From positions 1-27,811 of the forward strand of contig JBIKMC010000010.1 in NCBI GenBank assembly GCA_044359405.1: a DNA stretch of 27,811 nucleotides, written 5' to 3'. Shown piece by piece: positions 1 through 7,734 of the stretch (positions are counted from its first letter, which is position 1; every line of letters starts with the position of its first letter). Source of the DNA: SYIM01 sp044359405 (GTDB lineage Bacteria; Pseudomonadota; Gammaproteobacteria; Burkholderiales; Burkholderiaceae_E). A program made the position numbers and the translations under genes. The notes under the pieces were generated by a model. That model did no database searches and was not told where the DNA came from. It worked only from the letters and a program-made list of their open reading frames with translations.

Positions 1-9
1 AACCGTTGC

Positions 10-25
10 GCTTGCGCTCGCAAGC
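10..25. other. Inverted repeat upstream of the TRAP operon
   Basis: A perfect 7-bp inverted repeat (GCTTGCG, 2-nt centre, CGCAAGC) lies at the left edge. No T-run follows on either side, so it is not a clear intrinsic terminator. The rest of 1-226 shows no convincing gene and presumably holds the 5' end and promoter of the TRAP operon, although I could not pick a clear -35/-10 pair. Confidence 0.3.
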
Positions 26-226
26 ATACCGCCGCTTAGTCGGGAATCTGAAAATGGTAGAGCGGACCTGGACGCGTGCTCGTCGCCGACCGTTTCAACG
101 TGAACCCTGAAGACGTAGCCCTTTTCTTCAGTTATGCCGAATCGCATCGTCGATCACCCCTGATCGATCGTCTAAGGCCTCTAAAAACCTGCACCGTGCG
201 GCGCACGACCACTGGGAGCCCCATTT

Positions 227-1276
227 ATGAAATCCAAGATTCTTTCATCCATCGTCGGATTTTCCGCCGCTCTGCTGGCCTCGGCAGCGCTTGCCCAGAA
301 CTTGCCCACCACGAATGTGAAAGTTCAGGGCGGGTGGGCAACCGCCGGCATCTACCAGGAGTTTGAAGTCCCGTTCTGGACTCAGCGAATTCCCTCGCTC
401 AGCGGTGGAAAGGTTACCGCCGACATTACTAACCTGAATGAGATGGGTTTGCGCGGTCCAGAGGTTTTTCGCCTGATGCGTCTGGGTGTTGTTGACTTCG
501 GTACCTCAGCGCTGGGTTGGGCCGCGGGCGATGAACCCGCCAACGAGGCGCCCGATCTGGCCGGAGTTGCCCTCGACATTGCGTCGGCCCGAAAAATTGC
601 CGACGCCTATAAAGAAACCCTCTCCGGCGTTTACGAGAAGAAATACGGCATCAGATTGATGATTCTCTATCCGGCCGAGGCCCAGGTGTTCTGGTGTAAC
701 TCGCCGGTGTCTGGGCTCGCTGATCTCAAGGGCAAGAAAGTTCGCACGGGTAATCGAACAGTGGCCGACTTTGTAGAGGCCGCCGGCGGCACCACCGTCA
801 CCATGCCTTTCGGAGAGGTGGTGCCGGCTTTGCAGCGCAAGGTGATTGACTGCGCCGTCACCGGAACATTCTCAGGCAACAGTGCCGGATGGCACGAAGT
901 CACCACGCATATGTATCCGCTCACCGTCGGGTGGAGCATCTTCATGTACGCCGTCAATACCAAGGCGTGGGCGCGACTTGACCCAGGCGTTCGTGCGCTG
1001 ATCACCTCTGAGTTCAGCAAGCTTGAGAACGAGATCTGGACGGCCTCCGAGAAGCGCACCACCGAGGGGCTGACCTGCTCCACGGGCGGGGCCTGTACCA
1101 TCGGCAAGAAGGGCTCGATGACCCTGGTTCCCGTCAGTGACAGCGATGCCTCCGCACGCCAGAAACTTCTGACCGATGTGGTGTTGCCACGCTTCGCCCA
1201 GCGCTGCGGTTCTGAGTGTACAAAGCAGTGGAACGCCACCGTGGGCAAGATCGCCAACCTCAAGGCGCCCGAGTAA
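227..1276 (+). CDS. dctP: TRAP transporter substrate-binding protein (DctP family)
   Basis: 349-residue periplasmic solute receptor of a tripartite ATP-independent (TRAP) transporter. It would capture a substrate, probably an organic acid, and deliver it to the DctQM membrane complex. A Sec signal peptide is evident at residues 1-23 (Lys-rich start, hydrophobic core, ALA cleavage site). The DctP-family central segment around residues 168-212 contains GKKVRTGNR, with Arg173 in the place of the conserved carboxylate-binding arginine. The protein has seven cysteines outside the signal, including Cys284/Cys290 and Cys327/Cys331, which is unusual and suggests disulfide-stabilised loops. A GGGAG ribosome site sits 8 nt before the ATG. 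dctQ starts 2 nt after the stop, so this is the first gene of a TRAP operon. The substrate cannot be told from the sequence. Confidence 0.93.
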   Translation: MKSKILSSIVGFSAALLASAALAQNLPTTNVKVQGGWATAGIYQEFEVPFWTQRIPSLSGGKVTADITNLNEMGLRGPEVFRLMRLGVVDFGTSALGWAAGDEPANEAPDLAGVALDIASARKIADAYKETLSGVYEKKYGIRLMILYPAEAQVFWCNSPVSGLADLKGKKVRTGNRTVADFVEAAGGTTVTMPFGEVVPALQRKVIDCAVTGTFSGNSAGWHEVTTHMYPLTVGWSIFMYAVNTKAWARLDPGVRALITSEFSKLENEIWTASEKRTTEGLTCSTGGACTIGKKGSMTLVPVSDSDASARQKLLTDVVLPRFAQRCGSECTKQWNATVGKIANLKAPE

Positions 1277-1278
1277 AT

Positions 1279-1908
1279 ATGCCTGCAGACCAGAGCTCCG
1301 GCGTCGCCCATGGCGCCAGAACAACGACAGCGTCCGATGCGCCCATAGCCGAATCGCGGGCGCTCGGCGCGGTTCGTTCAGTTGCCAGTGCCGCCACCTG
1401 GATTACGGGCGGCGCACTGGTGATCTGCTCTGTGCTGGTAGCGGCCGAGGTCACGCTGCGCAAGCTGGTCAATTTTTCGTTCGGGGGCGTCGACGAAATT
1501 ACGGCCTATGTTTTTGCAATCGGGGTCAGCTGGTCATTCGCGTTCGCTCTGATTCAGCGTAGCAACATCAGAGTTGATGTGGTGTACACCCTGCTGGGTC
1601 GACGCACCCGAACCGCTCTCGATTTTCTATCGCTGCTGGTACTGCTCGGCTTGCTGATTCTCCTATTTCAGAAAGCGGCGGTCACGCTGCTGACCACCAT
1701 CGAGATCAACGCCCGCTCCAATACTCCCCTGGGTGTACCGCTCTGGATTCCTCAATCGCTATGGCTGGTCGGCCTGGGGTTCACCATTGTCGCTGGCTGC
1801 GTCGTGCTGTTCGAGTCTTTCAAACTGCAACGCCAGGGCGCGCACCACGCGTTAGCCCAGCTGATCGCAGTGCGAAACACTGAAGACGACATCCGGGACG
1901 AAACATGA
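1279..1908 (+). CDS. dctQ: TRAP transporter small membrane subunit (DctQ family)
   Basis: 209-residue small integral membrane subunit that pairs with DctM in the Na+-coupled TRAP permease. Four hydrophobic spans are visible at about residues 38-58, 72-92, 113-133 and 157-179, as expected for DctQ. The segment VDEITAYVFAIGVSWSF matches the conserved region around the second span. The reading frame is open further upstream into dctP, but the ATG at 1279, 2 nt after the dctP stop, is the sensible start. This leaves a hydrophilic N-terminal tail of about 35 residues, longer than usual. The ribosome site is weak, which fits translational coupling to dctP. Confidence 0.9.
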   Translation: MPADQSSGVAHGARTTTASDAPIAESRALGAVRSVASAATWITGGALVICSVLVAAEVTLRKLVNFSFGGVDEITAYVFAIGVSWSFAFALIQRSNIRVDVVYTLLGRRTRTALDFLSLLVLLGLLILLFQKAAVTLLTTIEINARSNTPLGVPLWIPQSLWLVGLGFTIVAGCVVLFESFKLQRQGAHHALAQLIAVRNTEDDIRDET

Positions 1909-1954
1909 TCGTTGCGTCCCGTTGAGACAGCACTGACCACGAACGGACCCTGTC

Positions 1955-3229
1955 ATGCTCCTTTACACGCTGATCAGCTTGCTCGTTCTCGTTGCGTTAG
2001 CACTTCCCATCGCCGCTGTGCTGGGTGTACTGGCGCTATCGCTCGACATGCTGTTCGCACGGCGCCCCCTCACGCTGGCGCTTGGCGAGGTCGGGTGGAA
2101 TGCCTCGACCGAATTCACCCTGGTGGCCATCCCGCTATACATTCTTCTGGGCGAAGTTTTCGTTCGCACCGGAATCGCAGAGGACATGTATACGGCCCTG
2201 AGCAAATGGGTCTCGTGGATTCCGGGTGGTCTCATGCATGCCAATATCGCTTCATGCACGCTGTTTGCGGCCACATCCGGATCCAGCGTTGCCACCGCTG
2301 CAACCATAGGCACGGTGGCGCTGCCCCAACAGCAGCGTTACGGCTATAACGAACGGGTATTCCTGGGCTCCATCGCAGCAGGGGGAACTCTTGGCATTCT
2401 GATTCCGCCATCGATCAACATGATCATCTACGGGGTGCTGACCAACACCTCCATTCCGCAGCTTTACCTCGCGGCAATGGTGCCCGGTCTGGTACTCGCT
2501 GCGATCTTCACGCTAACCATCATCATCCGCACCCGCTTCAGCTCAGATCGGCTAAAAGAGGTTCGAATCTATCCGACGTGGGCAGAGCGATTTTCGTCGC
2601 TGCGCCACCTGCTACCGCCTCTGGCAATTTTCACGCTGGTCATCGGCTCGCTGTATGCGGGCTTGGCTACGCCGACCGAGTCGGCCGCGCTGGGCGTGGT
2701 CGGAGTTCTGGTCCTCGCGGCCGCGCGACGTACGCTCCGCCTTGCAATGCTGCGTACGGCCTTCGAGGGCTGCATGCGCACCACAGCCATGATCATGCTG
2801 ATCATTGTTTTCGCGTATTTTCTAAACTTCGTTCTGGCTGGAGTAGGCCTGACCACTCGATTGAACGGATTCATTGCGGGGCTGGGACTGTCGCCTTTTG
2901 AAACGCTGCTGGCTGTGATCGTCTTTTACATCGTGTTGGGCTGTTTCATGGAAACGCTGTCCATGATGATCACGACCATTCCCATCGTAGCTCCGGTGAT
3001 ATTCGCGGCCGGTTACGACCCGGTATGGTTTGGTGTGATGATGATGGTGTTGGTCGAGTTGGCCATGATCACCCCGCCGATCGGGGTCAACCTCTACGTG
3101 GTACAGAGCATTCGCGAAAAAGGTCGCATCGCTGATGTCATCGCCGGCGTAATACCCTTCATCATTGCCATGCTGGGCATGATCGCGTTGCTGGTCGCCT
3201 TCCCGCAACTCACGACAGTGTTCATTTAA
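1955..3229 (+). CDS. dctM: TRAP transporter large membrane subunit (DctM family)
   Basis: 424-residue polytopic inner-membrane protein that forms the ion-coupled transport channel of the TRAP system. It has about 12 hydrophobic segments. Family-typical stretches include ATSGSSVATAATIGTVALP near residues 109-127 and GTLGILIPPSINMIIYG near 146-162, plus the later LGCFMETLSMMI and ITPPIGVNLYV motifs, which are the two pseudo-repeat signature loops of DctM. Length is normal. The gene begins 46 nt after dctQ with a poor ribosome site. Its TAA stop overlaps the AAGGAG ribosome site of the next gene, so the CapA-like gene is probably co-transcribed. Confidence 0.95.
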   Translation: MLLYTLISLLVLVALALPIAAVLGVLALSLDMLFARRPLTLALGEVGWNASTEFTLVAIPLYILLGEVFVRTGIAEDMYTALSKWVSWIPGGLMHANIASCTLFAATSGSSVATAATIGTVALPQQQRYGYNERVFLGSIAAGGTLGILIPPSINMIIYGVLTNTSIPQLYLAAMVPGLVLAAIFTLTIIIRTRFSSDRLKEVRIYPTWAERFSSLRHLLPPLAIFTLVIGSLYAGLATPTESAALGVVGVLVLAAARRTLRLAMLRTAFEGCMRTTAMIMLIIVFAYFLNFVLAGVGLTTRLNGFIAGLGLSPFETLLAVIVFYIVLGCFMETLSMMITTIPIVAPVIFAAGYDPVWFGVMMMVLVELAMITPPIGVNLYVVQSIREKGRIADVIAGVIPFIIAMLGMIALLVAFPQLTTVFI

Positions 3230-3239
3230 GGAGATCGTC

Positions 3240-4310
3240 ATGTCCGCTTTCACGCTCGCCGCCGCTGGCGATATCGTGATCCGCCATCGTATGTTCAATG
3301 GAAGCTCTCTGGTCGTCCCAGAGTTTCAGCGCACCATTGATTTTCTTCGCGATAGCGATATGTCGTGGGGCTCCTGTGAAGTGCAGTTTTCCAAACGTGG
3401 CTTTCGAACCGACTCCACCATCGCGTATCTGGTCGACCCGGAGGTGGGACGCGATCTTGGCCGGGCTGGATATCAAGTACTTACGGTGGCGACCAATCAC
3501 ACGTGGGACTTTGGACCCGACGCGTTTCTCGACACGCTCGTGAATTTGCGTGAGGGAGGTGCTGAGCCTGTCGGCGGCGGCGCCAGTCCGGAAGAAGCCT
3601 GGCGTCCTTTTGTGCGCACGGTCAACGGCGTGCGCATTGGCATTCTCGCGGTGTCGTGTCTGGTGCCACCGTATTACTCGGTACTGCCCGGACGCCCTGG
3701 GATTGCGGCCGTACACGTGCACCAGTCAATTCCGCTCGATCCGCTGTATATGCTGATTGAGCCTGGCGCCCCGCTTCGGATGGATAGCGTTGCCGACCCC
3801 GCCGACGTCGAGTTGCTCACCTCAGCCATTCGGGCGCTCAGACCTACTGTAGACCTATTGTTTGTGAGCATTCACTGGGGTTATGGCCGCGGCATGCCGC
3901 TTGCCGCCTATCAACGTCCGCTCGCAGAGAAGGTAATCGCCGCCGGCGCTGACATGATCCTGGGGAATCACTCACACAGTCCGACGGGCGTTGATGTCAT
4001 CGATGGAAAGCCGGTCATTTACAGCCTGGGAAAGCATATCGCTCAACAGGATCGGGTAAACGCCACGCCGCGCCAGCTAGAAATCTTCGCCGATCTTGAC
4101 CCATGGTCTGTGGTCGCTCGTATTGAATGCGATCGAACACGGGTAAAGCGACTTCTTTTCGTACCGACGGTGATCGGCCCCAGCGGTCTTCCAGTCCCAA
4201 ACCCCAACACCAGCGAAGGCGACCACACGCTGATGCGGATGCGCGATCACTGCCAAAGCCTTGGGACCGAACTGGTGCTGAACGCCGAAGGTGCAGTGCT
4301 CACGCTTTAA
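3240..4310 (+). CDS. CapA-family protein (metallophosphatase-like fold)
   Basis: 356-residue protein of the CapA/PGA_cap family, named after a Bacillus poly-gamma-glutamate capsule protein and built on a calcineurin-like metallophosphatase fold. Visible family elements are AAGDI near residues 8-12, VATNHTWDFGPDAF at 83-96, VSIHWG at 209-214, GADMILGNHSHS at 236-247 and a YSLGKH segment at 261-266. The usual GHHPH reads GNHSH and the usual SLGNF reads SLGKH, so this is a divergent member. There is no signal peptide, which suggests a cytoplasmic enzyme. A strong AAGGAGAT site precedes the ATG, 10 nt after dctM. Grouping with a TRAP transporter suggests it acts on the imported compound rather than on a capsule. 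That is inference; the true substrate is unknown. Confidence 0.85.
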   Translation: MSAFTLAAAGDIVIRHRMFNGSSLVVPEFQRTIDFLRDSDMSWGSCEVQFSKRGFRTDSTIAYLVDPEVGRDLGRAGYQVLTVATNHTWDFGPDAFLDTLVNLREGGAEPVGGGASPEEAWRPFVRTVNGVRIGILAVSCLVPPYYSVLPGRPGIAAVHVHQSIPLDPLYMLIEPGAPLRMDSVADPADVELLTSAIRALRPTVDLLFVSIHWGYGRGMPLAAYQRPLAEKVIAAGADMILGNHSHSPTGVDVIDGKPVIYSLGKHIAQQDRVNATPRQLEIFADLDPWSVVARIECDRTRVKRLLFVPTVIGPSGLPVPNPNTSEGDHTLMRMRDHCQSLGTELVLNAEGAVLTL

Positions 4311-4348
4311 GCGCTCGCTCAAACGCCTTCAGTTCATCTTAACAACAC

Positions 4349-4365
4349 GCGCCCGTGCCGGGCGC
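4349..4365. terminator. GC-rich hairpin after the CapA-like gene
   Basis: Perfect 7-bp stem (GCGCCCG / CGGGCGC) with a 3-nt loop, 39 nt after the CapA-like stop codon. On the + strand it is followed by an A-run rather than a T-run, so it is a poor intrinsic terminator for the TRAP operon by itself. It may add to termination in either direction next to the stronger pufC terminator. Confidence 0.45.
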
Positions 4366-4368
4366 ACC

Positions 4369-4402
4369 AAAAAAAAGGCGCCACCCGAAAATCGGGGGCG
4401 CC
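4369..4402 (-). terminator. Rho-independent terminator of the puf operon
   Basis: On the minus strand, 137 nt beyond the pufC stop, an 11-bp stem (GGCGCC and CCCGA arms pairing with TCGGG and GGCGCC, with one bulged A at 4383 and an AAA loop at 4389-4391) is followed by eight consecutive T residues (4376-4369). This is a textbook intrinsic terminator and marks the end of the crtE-to-pufC superoperon. Between pufC and this hairpin I see only untranslated leader-like sequence. Confidence 0.9.
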
Positions 4403-4538
4403 AGGCACAAGACACCGGAGGATGGGTAAAGAGCGGTGCCTAAAAAGGGATGATTAGAGTAAAGGGCTCACTGAGCGCGGAGCGGGCTGTCCACTGGCCT
4501 CGCCCAAGGGTCTGATCCAAGGGGCTCATTAGAGCGCC

Positions 4539-5630
4539 TCAGCGACTGGCCCTGGTCAGAGCCGCCAGCGCCGCCGTCGCCGGATCGGTCAACACATCAG
4601 CCCTACGAACAGCGCCCGCTGGCGCACGCTGCAGCTCAGGGTGATGTTTGGCCATCGTGGCGCCGTTCAGGGGTTTGTTGACGCCCTGATGGCAGGTCGC
4701 GCAGTTAACTTTGGCAATGTCGCCCGTGGGGCCCAGTCGATTGGGCGGCTGCCCGGCCGTGAGTGGCACCATGAAGGCATTGTTAAGCTCGCGCACCATG
4801 CGGATGCCATGCCAGGCCGTAATCCGCGTCGGCGGGCTGTCGGCCCACTCGGCCATCGAGCGTGTGTTGTGGCAGTGTGTACAGCCCACCCCCAGACCGT
4901 CGGACATATGCATCATCAGTCCGTGCGTCCATTCAGCGCGCATCAGTGGGGTTTGCGGCCCAGTGGGTAGCGCGGTGGTCGCACCCACCCGTATTTCTTC
5001 CTTGCCCAGCAGGAAAGGCGTAAACGGATCGTACGGTAGCGAAGAATTGGCAACCGACGCCTTCCCCGCCTTGTTCTGACCGTTGTCATTACCCAGCATC
5101 CGGCCCGCTGTATCGGGTGATGGATCGGCAAACCATTTTTGCGTAGGCACGTTGTTGCCACGATGGCAGGTGTAACAGGTGACCCCTGTATCGGCCACGT
5201 GGTTTTTCCACCCCGAGTTGATTGCCTGTGTCATCTCGGTCATGCGGCGCGCCACCACCTTGGTGTACAGGGAATCGTCCGCAAAATTCGCCGGGTTATG
5301 ACAATAGGTGCAGCCCTGTTGCGGGGCTACCCAGTTGGTCATGGCCTGCATGAGTCGAGTGAATTCGGTGACATGCAAATCGCCGAGAACCTTCACGTTC
5401 TGATAGATATCTTTGGCCTTGGGTCCGACCGCAACAGCGGGTGGAAGGGGGTCTGGCGCTACATGCAGCGGCGCGTTCGCCTCAACAGTGCGGGGGTTGA
5501 TCACCTGTTCCATTCCGGTGCCGCGATACCCGATCTGTCGGGTCTCCATGGGCAGTCGCTCGCAGCCGCTGAGCGCAATCGCGGCAACGCAGGTTGCCAG
5601 GGCAAACCTCAGTTGGCGAATATTCAACAT
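4539..5630 (-). CDS. pufC: Reaction-centre tetrahaem cytochrome c subunit
   Basis: 363-residue periplasmic cytochrome that re-reduces the photo-oxidised special pair of the reaction centre. Four c-type haem motifs are present: CTYCH (107-111), CYTCH (152-156), CTHCH (250-254) and CATCH (310-314), in the two-plus-two spacing typical of PufC. The N-terminus is a lipoprotein signal with lipobox LSGC, so Cys23 should be acylated and anchor the protein in the periplasmic face of the membrane. An AAGGAG site lies 7 nt before the ATG and overlaps the pufM stop region; the gap to pufM is 12 nt. It is the last gene of the puf operon and is followed by a strong terminator. Length and haem order are normal. 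Confidence 0.98.
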   Translation of the reverse strand: MLNIRQLRFALATCVAAIALSGCERLPMETRQIGYRGTGMEQVINPRTVEANAPLHVAPDPLPPAVAVGPKAKDIYQNVKVLGDLHVTEFTRLMQAMTNWVAPQQGCTYCHNPANFADDSLYTKVVARRMTEMTQAINSGWKNHVADTGVTCYTCHRGNNVPTQKWFADPSPDTAGRMLGNDNGQNKAGKASVANSSLPYDPFTPFLLGKEEIRVGATTALPTGPQTPLMRAEWTHGLMMHMSDGLGVGCTHCHNTRSMAEWADSPPTRITAWHGIRMVRELNNAFMVPLTAGQPPNRLGPTGDIAKVNCATCHQGVNKPLNGATMAKHHPELQRAPAGAVRRADVLTDPATAALAALTRASR

Positions 5631-5642
5631 GTCCGAGCTCCT

Positions 5643-6617
5643 TCAGCGCGCGAGCGCCGGATCGATCACCGGGCCCCAGATAGCGGGATAAGCGGGTGCG
5701 ACACCGTGCTTGACCGACCACAGGTACCAGTTGTCCACCACGGTACCGGTGAGCAGGATGCCGATGCCTCCGGTGATGCAGGTGAGCACCGCAAACCACC
5801 AGGCCCAGCGGTGTATGGATTCCATCGTGGCGTTAAAGCCCATGGTCCAGCGCCAGAACAATGCGGCACGCTCTGACGCAGTCCCGCGATCAACAATCTG
5901 CTCAATCTCGCGCTCACCGCCGTAGCGGGTGACCGCCAGAATGGTGGCCCCGTGCATGGCGAACAGCAGCACTGAGCCATACAAAAAGGCAATCGACAGC
6001 ATGTGGAAGGGGTTGTAGAAGAGGTTTCCGTAACGCAGCGAAAATGCCGTCGTCCAGTCAAGGTGCGAGAAGATGCCGAACGGCACCGCTTCAGACCAGC
6101 TGCCCATCAGCACGGGCCGGATGAAGCCCAGCACCAGGTAAAGCCAGATCGCCGCGGCAAAGGCCCAGGGCACATGCGTTCCCATACCCAGGGCGCGCGC
6201 ACGTCGGTACATGCGGACCCACCAGATCAGAATGGAGACCGTAATGAAGAAGCCGGAGAACAGCCACCAGCCGCCATCATTCATAGGAGGCAAACTGAGC
6301 CCGTAGTGCGCTGGCGGCGGATCGACCGATAGCCAGAACAGCTGCCGCACAAACTGGATGGGGCTGTAGTTGACCTGCACCAGCATGTTCCAGCCAATGG
6401 TGGTGAACCCGATGAGAAAAAAGATCACTGCGGCAATGCCCGTAAAGCCCAGGTATACGGGGCCGATCTGGGCATTGCCCAGCCATGCGGCCGCCTGTAC
6501 ATGCCAGGGCTCAGCCGGCAGGCGCTCGCGGTTGTCTCGCTCGCGCTGCAGGGGCACACCAGGATAGGAAGGCGCGTCAACCCGCACCTGCGTAAAGAGG
6601 TTCTGATAGTCGAACAT
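5643..6617 (-). CDS. pufM: Photosynthetic reaction centre M subunit
   Basis: 324-residue five-span membrane subunit that, with PufL, binds the bacteriochlorophyll special pair, bacteriopheophytins, quinones and the non-haem iron. Ligands are visible in the expected places: SHLDW with His185, YNPFHM with His205 (special-pair ligand), AMHG with His222 and SIHRW with His269 (iron ligands), and Glu237 in GGEREIEQ for the iron. All are offset by three from Rhodobacter numbering. The frame is open 36 codons upstream, but the start at 6617 (MFDYQNLFTQV) has a GGAGA site and matches family length. The gap from pufL is 23 nt and the gap to pufC is 12 nt. Confidence 0.98.
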   Translation of the reverse strand: MFDYQNLFTQVRVDAPSYPGVPLQRERDNRERLPAEPWHVQAAAWLGNAQIGPVYLGFTGIAAVIFFLIGFTTIGWNMLVQVNYSPIQFVRQLFWLSVDPPPAHYGLSLPPMNDGGWWLFSGFFITVSILIWWVRMYRRARALGMGTHVPWAFAAAIWLYLVLGFIRPVLMGSWSEAVPFGIFSHLDWTTAFSLRYGNLFYNPFHMLSIAFLYGSVLLFAMHGATILAVTRYGGEREIEQIVDRGTASERAALFWRWTMGFNATMESIHRWAWWFAVLTCITGGIGILLTGTVVDNWYLWSVKHGVAPAYPAIWGPVIDPALAR

Positions 6618-6640
6618 GCTGGTTCTCCGGCTTATTCCGT

Positions 6641-7465
6641 CTACGACCAGATGGGTAAACGCAACCACCAGCCCCACCACTCGGGCCAGCCGCGGGTCCA
6701 GAACGGACCGCTGATCACGATGCAAACGGCGCTGAAGAACACGGCAGCGAGCGCGAGAAACAAGCCCAGCCGGTGAATGCCCAGCGTACCGATCGAATAC
6801 CCGATGGTGTCGCGAAAGAACGTGTCTTCATGCTCAGGCGTTTTGACGACTTCACCCTTGGGCGGATTGGTCGCCGACAAAATGAGCGATCCGTGCAGAG
6901 CCAACGCAAAGGTGGTCGTGAAGAAGAGGGACACCGCGATCATGTGTGCGGGGTTGTAGTGAAAATGCAGGAACTGGTAGCCAACGTTGGACACCCAGTC
7001 GAGGTGGCTGAGAATGCCGTACGGAAAGCCGTGTCCCCACGCCCCCAGTAACAGGGGTCGGATCACGACCAGCGTAACGTAGCCAAAGATGGCGAAACTG
7101 AACGCAAAGGGCACGTGAAAGCCCATGCCCAGCTTGCGACAGATCTCAACCTCACGCAGCGCCCAGGACCCGAAGGCGCCTATCGCACACACCGTGATGA
7201 TCTGCCACAGACCGCCTTCCATGAGCGGCGCCAGGCCCAGCCCATACTTGAGGTCAGGCGGAGCGATATTGATCTGCCAGAGATTCCAGGTTGTGCCCTG
7301 CGAAGCTCCATAAAGGATGAGTGCAGTCCCCAGAAAGGCAAAAAAGATCGTGGTAATGCCGAAGAATCCGACATAAAAAGGCCCCACCCAGAAGTCGAAC
7401 AGGTCGCCTCCGAGCAGCGTGCCACCACGCACCCGATACTTACGCTCAAAACTCAACATGGCCAT
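6641..7465 (-). CDS. pufL: Photosynthetic reaction centre L subunit
   Basis: 274-residue five-span membrane subunit, partner of PufM. It opens with MAMLSFERKYRVRGG, the standard PufL N-terminus. Cofactor ligands are in place: His154 (SHLDW), His174 (YNPAHM, special pair), His191 (LHG) and His231 (GIHRLG), the last two being iron ligands. These correspond to Rhodobacter His153, 173, 190 and 230 once the initiator Met is counted. A GGGGAG site precedes the ATG at 7465. The gene lies 72 nt after pufA, across a strong hairpin that probably protects the upstream pufBA mRNA segment. Length is normal and nothing is missing. Confidence 0.98.
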   Translation of the reverse strand: MAMLSFERKYRVRGGTLLGGDLFDFWVGPFYVGFFGITTIFFAFLGTALILYGASQGTTWNLWQINIAPPDLKYGLGLAPLMEGGLWQIITVCAIGAFGSWALREVEICRKLGMGFHVPFAFSFAIFGYVTLVVIRPLLLGAWGHGFPYGILSHLDWVSNVGYQFLHFHYNPAHMIAVSLFFTTTFALALHGSLILSATNPPKGEVVKTPEHEDTFFRDTIGYSIGTLGIHRLGLFLALAAVFFSAVCIVISGPFWTRGWPEWWGWWLRLPIWS

Positions 7466-7490
7466 TTGACCGCACTCCCCGCAATCTCGT

Positions 7491-7525
7491 CAGGAGGCGG
7501 CCGACAGATGCCGGACCGCCGCCTG
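7491..7525 (-). other. pufA-pufL intercistronic hairpin (mRNA processing/stability)
   Basis: An inverted repeat pairs 7491-7500 with 7516-7525 (nine of ten pairs) around a 15-nt loop in the 72-nt gap between pufA and pufL. No T-run follows on the minus strand, so it should not stop transcription fully. In Rhodobacter, a hairpin at the same place shields the pufBA message from 3' decay and sets a high LH1-to-reaction-centre ratio; the same role is inferred here. Confidence 0.75.
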
Positions 7526-7537
7526 GTTGCACCGGAA

Positions 7538-7720
7538 CTACTTTTTGGCTGTAGCAGCGGCCTTGGCGGCCTGATACTGAGCCTGGCTCATACCGTCGAG
7601 CCAATTGAACGACTTGGTGCTCAGCAGGATGAGATGAATCATCGCTGCCAGACCAAAGAGGAAAACGCCCTGCACGACCATTGCGCGAAGGGGGTCGTAG
7701 AGTTTCCATACACGCCACAT
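7538..7720 (-). CDS. pufA: Light-harvesting complex 1 alpha chain
   Basis: 60-residue single-span antenna polypeptide of the LH1 ring around the reaction centre. It begins MWRVWKLYDPLR, the hallmark of LH1 alpha chains, and has the bacteriochlorophyll-binding A-x-x-x-H motif with His29 in FLFGLAAMIHLILLS. A C-terminal Ala/Lys/Gln-rich tail follows FNWLDG. AGGAGA lies 7 nt before the ATG, immediately after the stop of the preceding 74-codon gene, so translation of the two is probably coupled. Normally pufA directly follows pufB; here a small membrane gene separates them. Confidence 0.97.
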   Translation of the reverse strand: MWRVWKLYDPLRAMVVQGVFLFGLAAMIHLILLSTKSFNWLDGMSQAQYQAAKAAATAKK

Positions 7721-7734
7721 ACTTCAATCTCCTG

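Noticed and set aside
76..366. 96-codon open frame before dctP
   Set aside because: It overlaps the start of dctP in another frame, shows no domain, and its composition changes where it enters dctP.
4440..4529. Possible 29-codon ORF between pufC and the terminator (minus strand)
   Set aside because: No ribosome site, no family resemblance and no membrane pattern; the region fits a 3' untranslated trailer.
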